Assembly: GCA_016789905.1 (NCBI GenBank)
Contig: JAEUQC010000115.1
Coordinates: 41,232 to 105,231, forward strand
DNA length: 64,000 bases
From: Bryobacterales bacterium
Lineage (GTDB): Bacteria; Acidobacteriota; Terriglobia; Bryobacterales; Bryobacteraceae
Direction: 5' to 3'
The position numbers were made by a program, and so were the translations under genes. Positions 1 to 7,854 of the stretch are shown here, piece by piece (the stretch's first letter is position 1; each line of letters opens with the position of its first letter). The notes beneath the pieces are model-generated. The model was not told the DNA's origin. It saw only the letters and a program-made list of their open reading frames with translations, and searched no databases.

Positions 1-116
1 GTGACCTCGGCGAGATAGTCGAGGACCAGATAATCGATGGGACCTTGTTCCACCAGGCGCACCGGTGCTTCCAGCCAATCGCCCCAGAAGCCTTGTCCAT
101 TGGCAATGCGGATCAT
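1..116 (-). CDS. AtuA-like (DUF1446) protein, N-terminal fragment
   Basis: This is the first 38 codons of a gene that runs off the left edge of the window. The peptide begins MIRIANGQGFWGDW and continues with a segment ending in DYLVLDYLAEV. That resembles the start of AtuA/DUF1446 proteins, which are linked to acyclic terpene and acyl-CoA catabolism. The ATG overlaps the stop of the upstream carboxyltransferase gene by four bases (ATGA), so the two are probably translationally coupled. AtuA-like genes next to acyl-CoA carboxylase subunits are a known arrangement, which supports the call. Only the N-terminus is visible, so the biochemical role is inferred from similarity and context. Confidence 0.7.
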   Translation of the reverse strand, partial: MIRIANGQGFWGDWLEAPVRLVEQGPIDYLVLDYLAEV

Positions 117-1678
117 AGACGCTCCAAAACGAGGTGTTCGCGATGGCCGGCGGCGGCGCAAACATCGAGCGCGAAGGCAAGCGTTTCGCGGGTCTGCGCG
201 GGGTCGATCACGGCGTCGCAGTGGCCGCGGGCGGCGGCGTACTTGGCGTCCAGCCAGCGCTCATAGTCGGCGCGCGTGCGTGCGATCTTTTGCTGCAATT
301 CAACGGGAACTTCGGCGCCCGCATCTTTTAATCGCGCCAGTTCCGGACCGTGCACGGCCTGCACGGCGGATTCGCCCTCCATGACGCCGATGCGGGCCGT
401 GGGCCAGGAAAAGGTGAAGTGCGGGTCGAACCCCTGGCCGGCCATGGCGTAATAGCCGGCGCCGGAGGCATGGTTGACCGTGAGGACAATTTTCGGAACC
501 GTGGCGCAGGCCATGGATTCCACCATCTCCGCGCCGGCCCGGATGATGCCGCTTTTCTCCGCCTCCATGCCCACCATGAAGCCGCTCACATCCTGTACGT
601 AGAGAATGGGCGTGCCGGCGCGCTCGGCGTTTTCCACGAAATACGTCACCTTCCGCGCCGATTCGGTGTAGACAATGCCGCCGATGCGCGGACCTGTGGG
701 CGTTTTTAAGAAGCCGCGGCGGTTGGCGATTACCGCCACCGCGCGGCCCGCCAGTTGCGCTTCGGCGCAGAGCATTTCGCCGGCATATTCGGGTTGGAAC
801 TCGGTATATGTATCGACGATGTGCGAAAGCAGCGTTTCCATGGAATACGGCAAACGGTGATCGGCCGGAAGCACTTCGTAGACTTCGGGGGTCTGGGGTG
901 CGTCCGCGGGCGGCCGTGGCGGCGCCGGAAAGGCGCGGAAACGTTCGCGGATTTGGTGAAGACAATCGGCGTCGTCCTTGGCGCGGAAATGCGCCACACC
1001 GCTTTCGGAGGTGTGCATGCGCGCGCCCCCCAGGTCTTCGGCGGTGTTTACCTGACCGGTGGCGCCCTTTACGAGGTTCGGCCCGCCCAGGCCCATGAAG
1101 CTCGTGCCCTCCACCATGTAGATGACGTCGCTTAACGCGGGCAGGTACGCTCCGCCGGCGATGCACATGCCCATGACGGCGGCAATCTGCGGGACGCGCA
1201 GTTTGCGCCGCATCAGCGAGTTGTAATAGAAAATCCGTGCGGCGCCGTACTGGCCGGGGAAGATGCCATCCTGCAGCGGCAGATTCACGCCGGCTGAATC
1301 CACCAGATACACAATCGGGATGCGGTTGCGCATGGCCACTTCCTGCGCACGCAGAATCTTGGTAATGGTTTCGGGCCACCATGCGCCGGCCTTCACCGTG
1401 GCATCGTTGGCGACTACGACGGCGGGCCGCCCGTGAATACGGCCAACAACGGTGACGACGCCCGCTGCCGGCGCCTGGCCGTCGTAAAGATCGTGGGCCA
1501 CCAGCAGGCCGATCTCCACGGAAAACGAACCCGGATCGAGCAATGCATCTACTCGTTCGCGTGCCGTCATCTTGCCGTCGCGGTGCTGCTTTTCGATCTT
1601 CGCCGGGCCGCCCCCGGCGCGCAGTTTCGCTTCCAGAGCCCGCAGTTCCGTTAGCTGTTCGCGAATCCAATTCGCCAT
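113..1678 (-). CDS. Acyl-CoA carboxylase, carboxyltransferase (beta) subunit
   Basis: A 521-residue carboxyltransferase of the propionyl-/methylcrotonoyl-/geranyl-CoA carboxylase type. It transfers the carboxyl group from carboxybiotin to an acyl-CoA in the cytoplasm. The N-terminal half carries the crotonase-like signature with KMTARERVDALLD near residue 36 and GGAYLPALSD near residue 175. The C-terminal half has PILYVQDVSGFMVG and an oxyanion-type ASGAGYYAMAG. Length and layout fit methylcrotonoyl-CoA-type beta subunits better than propionyl-CoA ones. It is followed, with an ATGA overlap, by an AtuA-like gene, pointing to branched-chain or terpenoid acyl-CoA breakdown. The biotin-carrying alpha subunit is not in the window. 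The exact substrate cannot be read from the sequence. Confidence 0.9.
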   Translation of the reverse strand: MANWIREQLTELRALEAKLRAGGGPAKIEKQHRDGKMTARERVDALLDPGSFSVEIGLLVAHDLYDGQAPAAGVVTVVGRIHGRPAVVVANDATVKAGAWWPETITKILRAQEVAMRNRIPIVYLVDSAGVNLPLQDGIFPGQYGAARIFYYNSLMRRKLRVPQIAAVMGMCIAGGAYLPALSDVIYMVEGTSFMGLGGPNLVKGATGQVNTAEDLGGARMHTSESGVAHFRAKDDADCLHQIRERFRAFPAPPRPPADAPQTPEVYEVLPADHRLPYSMETLLSHIVDTYTEFQPEYAGEMLCAEAQLAGRAVAVIANRRGFLKTPTGPRIGGIVYTESARKVTYFVENAERAGTPILYVQDVSGFMVGMEAEKSGIIRAGAEMVESMACATVPKIVLTVNHASGAGYYAMAGQGFDPHFTFSWPTARIGVMEGESAVQAVHGPELARLKDAGAEVPVELQQKIARTRADYERWLDAKYAAARGHCDAVIDPAQTRETLAFALDVCAAAGHREHLVLERL

Positions 1679-1725
1679 GAGGTTCGCTCCCAGTATAGTT
1701 CTGATGCTACGTTCATTAGACGGAC

Positions 1726-2766
1726 ATGCTTGGTATCGATTCGAAAACCGCCCGCATTACCTGGACCGTGTTCCTGGTGTTACTACTGATCGATCTGGCG
1801 TGGATGGCGCGGACAACGCTGTTCGTTTTTACCATCGCGCTGCTGCTGACCTATCTGGTTCATCCGTTGGTGGAACTGGCCAAGAAAGTGCTGCCGCCGA
1901 AGTGGCCCGCCTCCGTGGCGCCGGCGCTCGTTTACGCGGCCGGTCTGGTGATTGCGATTGGGGCGGCGCTGGTGATCGGAACACAAGTGGCGGCCGAAGC
2001 GTCGCAGTTGGCAGGGCGGCTACCCGAACTGCTACGCCAGCGCGACCATATGTTGGAGAACTATCTGCCGGCGATTCTACGGCCGTATCAGGACCAGATC
2101 GCCTCCGCGTTGAGCGGGCAATTAGAAACCGGAAAAGAGATGCTGTTGCCGGCGCTATCGGCGGTGGGCAAGGGGTTGCTCAGCCAGCTCTCCTCGCTTC
2201 TTTACGTCGTCCTGATTCCGATACTTGCGTTCCTGATTGAGCTTGGCTTGGGCGATATTCGCGGGGCGGTGGTGGCGCTGTTCACGCGGGACGATCACCA
2301 GCAATTGGCGCACAACATAGTTGGGGACGTGGACGTATTGCTGGGTCTTTACATGCGCGCCGTGTTCCTGCTGGCGCTAGCGACATTTACATCCCACATG
2401 CTGGTTTTTGGGCTCGCTGGGGTGCCGTACGCAGTGCTGCTGGCCGGTGTTTGCGGGCTGCTGGAATTCGTCCCGGTGGTGGGCCCGCTGTCGGGAATGG
2501 TGATCGTTACGCTGGTGGCGGCCTTCAGCGGGTACCCGCATGTGGGCGGGCTCATTGTGTTTTTCCTGCTCTACCGGCTGTTCCAGGACTATGTTTTGCA
2601 GCCGTATCTGTATAGTGCAGGGATCGAAATGCACCCGTTGCTCGTACTGTTTGGTGTACTCGCCGGAGAACAGGTGGGCGGGATAACAGGGATGTTCCTT
2701 TCCGTCCCGCTGCTGGCTATATTCCGCGTCATCTATCGCCGTTCGTTTGGAGCGAGGGAGATATGA
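1726..2766 (+). CDS. AI-2E family transporter (UPF0118/PerM-like permease)
   Basis: A 346-residue polytopic membrane protein of the AI-2E transporter family, whose substrates are mostly unproven. The pattern is typical: two or three hydrophobic helices in the first 90 residues, a soluble amphipathic stretch around residues 90-150, then about five further helices. The conserved C-terminal block contains GLLEFVPVVGPLSG and a QDYVLQPYLYS segment. Its stop overlaps the start of the following serine hydrolase (ATGA at 2763-2766), so the two are probably cotranscribed, although no functional link is evident. It is divergent from the carboxylase gene. Confidence 0.88.
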   Translation: MLGIDSKTARITWTVFLVLLLIDLAWMARTTLFVFTIALLLTYLVHPLVELAKKVLPPKWPASVAPALVYAAGLVIAIGAALVIGTQVAAEASQLAGRLPELLRQRDHMLENYLPAILRPYQDQIASALSGQLETGKEMLLPALSAVGKGLLSQLSSLLYVVLIPILAFLIELGLGDIRGAVVALFTRDDHQQLAHNIVGDVDVLLGLYMRAVFLLALATFTSHMLVFGLAGVPYAVLLAGVCGLLEFVPVVGPLSGMVIVTLVAAFSGYPHVGGLIVFFLLYRLFQDYVLQPYLYSAGIEMHPLLVLFGVLAGEQVGGITGMFLSVPLLAIFRVIYRRSFGAREI

Positions 2767-4088
2767 AACCTACACTCATTTTGTTGATCGCCATGTCGGC
2801 ATGGGGCCAAAGCCCGGTGCGGCAAGCCATGGACTATATGGCCGCCGCCACCAAGGACGGCGCCTTCATGGGAACGGTGCTGGTGGCCAGGAATGGAAAG
2901 ACGCTTTTCTCCAACGGCTACGGGCTCGCCAACGCCGAACATGGCGTGGCGAACGGCGTTGACACCAAGTTCCGGCTGGGGTCGATCACCAAGCAGTTCA
3001 CCGCCGTCGCCGTGTTGCAGTTAGAGGAGCAGGGCAAGCTCTCGGTTACCGACGCCATGTGCAAATACGTGGATAAGTGCCCGGAAACGTGGAAGCCGAT
3101 TACAATTCACCACCTGTTGACGCACACGTCGGGCCTATTCAACTTCACCAACGATCCGGAGTACCGGCGCACGGCCATGCTGGCCTCGCCACCCGCGCAT
3201 TCGCTCGAAAAGATCCGGGACAAGCCGCTGCGATTCGACCCCGGGACGAGATTTGAGTACAGCAATTCCGGCTATGTAGCGCTGGCGATTGTGGTGGAAA
3301 AAGCCTCCGGCGAAAACTATGAAGCCTATATGCGGAAACATGTGTTTCAACCGGCGGGCATGAACGATTCCGGACACGACGACCATACGCCGATCCTCAA
3401 GAACCGGGCCACGGGATACGAAGGCCAGGGCGCAACGCTCCGGCACGCGCCCTACCACGACATGACAATTCCCATCGGCGCGGGCGACCTGTATTCGACG
3501 GCGCAAGACCTGCTGCTGTGGGATCAGGCGTTGAACAACGACACGCTGCTGAAAGCCCCGGCGCGCGCGAAACTCTTCCAGGCGGAGAAGAGTAACTACG
3601 CCTACGGCTGGCTGGTGCCAAGGATATTCAACCGCCAGGCGCACATGCATGGCGGTGGAATCTATGGGTTTTCCACCAACATCCTTCGCTTCCCGGAGGA
3701 GGGACTGGTGTCGATCGCGCTTTCGAACAATTCGAGCGCCGCCGCCGCGCGCATCGGCCGGGACCTGGCGGCGATATTTCTGGGCGAAAAATTTGAGATG
3801 CCAAAGGTGCGCACAGCAATCACGCTGCCGGCGGACACACTGGACCGCTACACCGGCAAATTCGCCATGGCGCCCTCTGTTTTGATGACGATTACTCGCG
3901 AGGGCAGCCAGATGTACACGCAACTGACCGGACAAGGAAAGATTGAAATTTTTCCGGAGTCGCCCACGGTCTTTTTCCCACGCGTTGTGGACGCCACCAT
4001 CAGCTTCGCATTCGGCGCGGACGGGAAGGCAGCTTCCATTACGCTCCACCAGGGTGGCCGTGATATGCCCGCGAAGAGGGTACCCTGA
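2763..4088 (+). CDS. Exported serine hydrolase, class C beta-lactamase/DD-peptidase fold
   Basis: A 441-residue protein starting with a signal peptide of about 16 residues (MKPTLILLIAMSAWGQ). It has the three active-site motifs of the beta-lactamase-related serine hydrolase family: SITK with nucleophile S74 and K77, YSN at 166-168, and HGG around 296-298 in place of KTG. The last 90 residues form a separate lipocalin-like beta domain often found at the end of such proteins. It probably acts in the periplasm on peptides or esters. The substrate is unknown, and it is more likely a peptidase or esterase than an antibiotic resistance enzyme. The start overlaps the upstream permease stop by four bases, and the deacetylase follows three bases downstream. 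Confidence 0.87.
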   Translation: MKPTLILLIAMSAWGQSPVRQAMDYMAAATKDGAFMGTVLVARNGKTLFSNGYGLANAEHGVANGVDTKFRLGSITKQFTAVAVLQLEEQGKLSVTDAMCKYVDKCPETWKPITIHHLLTHTSGLFNFTNDPEYRRTAMLASPPAHSLEKIRDKPLRFDPGTRFEYSNSGYVALAIVVEKASGENYEAYMRKHVFQPAGMNDSGHDDHTPILKNRATGYEGQGATLRHAPYHDMTIPIGAGDLYSTAQDLLLWDQALNNDTLLKAPARAKLFQAEKSNYAYGWLVPRIFNRQAHMHGGGIYGFSTNILRFPEEGLVSIALSNNSSAAAARIGRDLAAIFLGEKFEMPKVRTAITLPADTLDRYTGKFAMAPSVLMTITREGSQMYTQLTGQGKIEIFPESPTVFFPRVVDATISFAFGADGKAASITLHQGGRDMPAKRVP

Positions 4089-4091
4089 CCG

Positions 4092-5012
4092 ATGAAGCGA
4101 CTACTGATTTTGCTCGCTTTCACTGTGTCCGCGCAAACGCGCCAGGTTGTCATTACCATCGACGATTTGCCGCGCGGGGGCGACAACCCATCGGCCAACG
4201 ACCTGGCCGGCGTTCGCGCGATGACCGAGAAATTGCTGCAGCCTCTCCGCGGCACTCAGGCCATTGGGTTCGTCAACCCTGGAAGTGACACCGCACTGGG
4301 CCTGGGCGAAGCGGGACTGCAATCGATTCTCAAACAGTGGCTCGATCATGGCCTGGACCTGGGCAACCACACCCATACGCATCCCAACATCAACCAGGTG
4401 GCGCTGGCCGAATACACGGCCGACATTCTGCGGGCGGAACCGGCGCTGACAAAGGCGCGCGGAAGGCGCCCCGTCTACTTTCGCCATCCGTTCCTGCATA
4501 CGGGCCAGGATGAGGCGGCACGGGCCGGACTGGCGGATTTCCTGCGCAGCCACAACTACCAGGTGGCGCCCGTCACTATCGACAACTCCGACTGGATGTT
4601 CGCCCGCGTCTATGCCAACGCCTTACGCAAGGACGCTGCGCTGGCAAAGCGCATCCAGCGAACCTACGTCGAGTACATGGAAACGATGTTTGCGTTCTTT
4701 GAAACGCGCGGCGCCGAAGTGACGGGCGGAGATTTTCCGCAGATTCTGTTGCTGCACGCCAATCAGTTGAACGCGGATACGCTGCCGGAGTTGCTAGCCA
4801 TGATGCGCCGCCGGGGATACCAGTTCGTTTCGCTGGAAACGGCGCTGCGCCACCCGGCCTATGCGTTGTCCGATGGCTACACCGGGCCATGGGGCCTTTC
4901 CTGGATTCACCGGTGGGCGAAAGCGAAGGCACTGCCAACCGCGGGCGAACCGGCCGAACCGAAGGAAATTCTGGACCTGTACCGGGGCCGGGCCGCGGCG
5001 CCCCCACGTTAA
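4092..5012 (+). CDS. Exported polysaccharide deacetylase (NodB-fold)
   Basis: A 306-residue carbohydrate esterase family 4-like protein with a short signal peptide ending near AQT. The motif order fits the NodB fold: TIDDLP (metal and catalytic aspartates) near residue 21, GNHTHTHPNI with the HxxxH metal ligands near residue 92, and RHPFLHTG near residue 137. The C-terminal LLLHANQLNADTLPELL supplies the late histidine motif. Such enzymes remove N- or O-acetyl groups from chitin, peptidoglycan or xylan-type polymers, and which one cannot be told here. It sits three bases behind the serine hydrolase, suggesting cotranscription. Confidence 0.88.
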   Translation: MKRLLILLAFTVSAQTRQVVITIDDLPRGGDNPSANDLAGVRAMTEKLLQPLRGTQAIGFVNPGSDTALGLGEAGLQSILKQWLDHGLDLGNHTHTHPNINQVALAEYTADILRAEPALTKARGRRPVYFRHPFLHTGQDEAARAGLADFLRSHNYQVAPVTIDNSDWMFARVYANALRKDAALAKRIQRTYVEYMETMFAFFETRGAEVTGGDFPQILLLHANQLNADTLPELLAMMRRRGYQFVSLETALRHPAYALSDGYTGPWGLSWIHRWAKAKALPTAGEPAEPKEILDLYRGRAAAPPR

Positions 5013-5025
5013 GATAAACCAATCG

Positions 5026-6075
5026 ATGACTTTTCTCCTCTTGCTTTTGGGCTTGGTTTTGCTGTTTCTGGGTGGTGAATTGCTTGTGCGCGGAGCAAGC
5101 AACCTAGCCACCAGCATGGGAATCTCGCGCCTGGTGGTGGGGCTGACGGTGGTGGCGTTCTCCACCAGCGCGCCAGAGTTGGCGGTGAGCCTGCAATCGG
5201 CACTGGAAGGCCAAAGCGCCGTGGCGGTAGGGAATGTGGTTGGGAGCAATATCTCAAATATCCTGCTGATTCTGGGCGCTTCGGCGCTAGTGGCGCCGTT
5301 GATCGTGGCGCGGCAGATTGTACGGATTGACGTCCCGATGATGATCGCCTCCGCCGGGCTTGGGTATGCGATGAGCCTGGATGGCACCGTGAGCCGGGCG
5401 GATGGGCTGGCGATGATGGGCATGCTGGCGGCGTACCTCTGGATGTCGATTCGTCTTGCCAGACAGCAGACGGAGGAGAGCGAACCCGCGGCCGCGCGAC
5501 GGCCGATGAAGGACGCGTTCTTGGTCGTCGCCGGGGTGGGGATGCTGGTAATGGGCGCGAACTGGCTGGTGGATGGCGCCGTGGTGATCGCGCGCCAATT
5601 CGGTATCAGCGAGTTGATTATTGGCCTGACCGTTGTGGCGGTTGGAACGTCGTTGCCGGAGTTGGCGACATCGATCATCGCCACGCGGCGGGGCGAGCGA
5701 GAAATCGCCGTCGGCAACATTGTCGGCAGCAACATCTTCAATGTTCTGGCGGTGCTGGGCATGACGGCGGTGCTGGCGCCGGGCGGGGTTCCTGTACCCA
5801 CCGCGGCATTGGCCTTCGACTATCCGGTGATGATGGCGGCCAGCTTGGCGTGCCTGCCCATATTCCTCCGCAGGCTGGAGATCGCCCGTTGGGAGGGCGC
5901 GCTTTTCTTCGGCTACTATGTGGCCTACACGTTGTATTTGCTTCTGGACGCGACTGGGCATGACGCGCTGCCATACTACAGCGGACTCATGCTGTGGTTC
6001 GTGCTGCCGCTCACCGCGATTACGTTCTTGACGATTCTGTATCGCGAAACGCGGCGCAACGCTACCGCGCCGTGA
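5026..6075 (+). CDS. Calcium/sodium antiporter (YrbG/CaCA family)
   Basis: A 349-residue inner-membrane cation exchanger with the internal duplication typical of the CaCA family. The two alpha repeats are visible as AFSTSAPELAVS with GNVVGSNISN in the N-terminal half, and AVGTSLPELATS with GNIVGSNIFN in the C-terminal half. About ten hydrophobic segments are present, with a charged loop near residue 150. The ATG at 5026 was chosen because the protein there begins directly with the first membrane helix (MTFLLLLLGLVLLFLGGE). The longer upstream reading overlaps the deacetylase in another frame. Its 3' end overlaps the convergent FAD oxidoreductase gene by 14 bases. Confidence 0.92.
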   Translation: MTFLLLLLGLVLLFLGGELLVRGASNLATSMGISRLVVGLTVVAFSTSAPELAVSLQSALEGQSAVAVGNVVGSNISNILLILGASALVAPLIVARQIVRIDVPMMIASAGLGYAMSLDGTVSRADGLAMMGMLAAYLWMSIRLARQQTEESEPAAARRPMKDAFLVVAGVGMLVMGANWLVDGAVVIARQFGISELIIGLTVVAVGTSLPELATSIIATRRGEREIAVGNIVGSNIFNVLAVLGMTAVLAPGGVPVPTAALAFDYPVMMAASLACLPIFLRRLEIARWEGALFFGYYVAYTLYLLLDATGHDALPYYSGLMLWFVLPLTAITFLTILYRETRRNATAP

Positions 6076-7729
6076 CCCGCGGCCAGGCGAGTTCCAACCC
6101 TTGCGCGGTCAACCGGGTTTGCAGCGCCGTCAGCAGCGGCTTGCTGTTGCGGATGTGGCGCGGCGGATGGCCGGTCCTGACAGCCTCCGCAGCCACGGCA
6201 CCTGCCGCTTCGCCGATATTCCATTCCACGGGGTGCAGCCGGTAGCAGCCGTTGGTGATGTGCGTGACTCCAAGATTTTTCGATGCCGCCAGCAGGTTCT
6301 CCACGCGCCGCGGGATCAACGCGCCGAGGGGAATCTGGAACGGCAGCGAACTCACGTCAATGTAGTTGTCGCCGCCGCTGGAGGGGTGCAGATCGATGCG
6401 GTAACTCCCAATGCCAACGCTGTCGGCGTACTCCTCCGCCGTCACGCGGTCGCGGCTCAACCCCGTTGCCTTCATGCGCGCATCGAGCCCGACGTGCTGT
6501 TCCACCACCGTGACCTCCGCGCGAATGCGGCGCGATTCACGAATGTAGGGATACTTTGCCATGCCGTCTTCGGTGCCCGCAAGATCGCCGCGCAGCCGCA
6601 ACCCCTTCCACCCTTGGCCGCCATCGGGACGCGGCGTTTCGGTCTGCATCCAATAGAGCAGCGAAAGGCTCAGTTGCTTGCCGCCCTCCAGGTGTTTGGC
6701 GGCTTCGGCGGGCGTGTTGTTGTGCAGGTTCCCCAGCCAGTAGTCGTTTTGGGGCCAGTTGATGAGCGACACGTCCCCGGCGTAGGCGCCCGGCGCGAAG
6801 TTGCGTTTATTGGCGATGCGGCGATAAATGAACAGGTTCAATTTTCCCGGCGGATTGTGTTCGGCCGAAGGGTCGAACATGACGTCCCGGGGTTGCAGTG
6901 TCACCGGATTGCTCATGGACCAACTCAACAGTTTGCCGGGCCAGGCGGGCTTCATCGCCGGCACGTAGTCGCGCCAGAAGGCGTAATCTCGCGGCTTGTC
7001 GATGGTATGGTCCTCACCGGCCACGTAATCCACCGCGAAGCATACGGTGAACGACTGGATATTATCCGGCTGCGCTTCGGCCGGCGCGTGCGGTTCCCCG
7101 GTTTCCTTGCGGGATTCGAAGCCGGTGACAAACTCCGTCCCGGTCAGCGGCAACAGGTCGCCCTGCTCAGTGGCATCAATGAAATAGGGGGCGGAGATGG
7201 TCCTCTCGACTCCCGATTTGTGCCGGACGGTGACGGCGCGAATCTTGTCTCCCGTCACATCGGCGCGGACGGGAACCGTATCCCGGAGGATAGTCAACTG
7301 CCCGCCGGAAACATAGCGGGCAAGCATTGCGTCCAGCACGGCCGTGGAAACGTGCGGTTCGTGCGTAATGCGGGAAACGGAGCCATCGCCAGGGTTTAGG
7401 TTCCAGCGTCCGCGGGCTTCCACGGTGAGCGGGTAATGGTCCCGATAGTAAGCGCGAATGCGGGACCGGTATTCGCGGTAGAGCCGGGTTCCACCGAACT
7501 GTTCCACCCAGGGGTGCTCGTCGGGCGGCACCATCTGCGACGTTAACTGGCCGCCAATCCAATCGGTCTCTTCGGTCAGTACGACGCGCAATCCATCGCG
7601 CAGCGCCGCCAGCGCCGCGGCCACGCCCCCGGTGCCGCCGCCAATAATGGCAACGTCACAGCGGAATTCCCGGCCGGCGGCTAGAGCGGAACCCGCGCAA
7701 GTCAGTAGAAAAGTACGTCGGTGATGCAC
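6062..7729 (-). CDS. Exported FAD-dependent oxidoreductase
   Basis: A 555-residue flavoprotein of the FAD_oxidored type (PF12831-like), common in Acidobacteria and Planctomycetes and often labelled 'xanthan lyase' without proof. The start is GTG with an AGGA Shine-Dalgarno sequence about eight bases upstream. The N-terminus HHRRTFLLTCAGSALAA looks like a Tat- or Sec-type signal. The dinucleotide-binding motif DVAIIGGGTGGVAAAL lies near residue 25, followed by a glutamate-containing second strand (VVLTEETDWIGGQLTS). The C-terminal SKNLGVTHITNGCYRLHPV is the usual closing FAD contact. The substrate is unknown. It may act on secreted polysaccharide-derived material. Confidence 0.85.
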   Translation of the reverse strand: MHHRRTFLLTCAGSALAAGREFRCDVAIIGGGTGGVAAALAALRDGLRVVLTEETDWIGGQLTSQMVPPDEHPWVEQFGGTRLYREYRSRIRAYYRDHYPLTVEARGRWNLNPGDGSVSRITHEPHVSTAVLDAMLARYVSGGQLTILRDTVPVRADVTGDKIRAVTVRHKSGVERTISAPYFIDATEQGDLLPLTGTEFVTGFESRKETGEPHAPAEAQPDNIQSFTVCFAVDYVAGEDHTIDKPRDYAFWRDYVPAMKPAWPGKLLSWSMSNPVTLQPRDVMFDPSAEHNPPGKLNLFIYRRIANKRNFAPGAYAGDVSLINWPQNDYWLGNLHNNTPAEAAKHLEGGKQLSLSLLYWMQTETPRPDGGQGWKGLRLRGDLAGTEDGMAKYPYIRESRRIRAEVTVVEQHVGLDARMKATGLSRDRVTAEEYADSVGIGSYRIDLHPSSGGDNYIDVSSLPFQIPLGALIPRRVENLLAASKNLGVTHITNGCYRLHPVEWNIGEAAGAVAAEAVRTGHPPRHIRNSKPLLTALQTRLTAQGLELAWPRVTAR

Positions 7730-7854
7730 TTTTTCATCCTAATACGCGTACCGGAAGGGGTCTTGCCCGCACTATTCTTTATGAGACGGTCCCCTGCGCG
7801 ATTGCGAGTTTGATAAAGAATGTCAGGGTTGCCGAAAACGGTTTGAGGTGTCGA

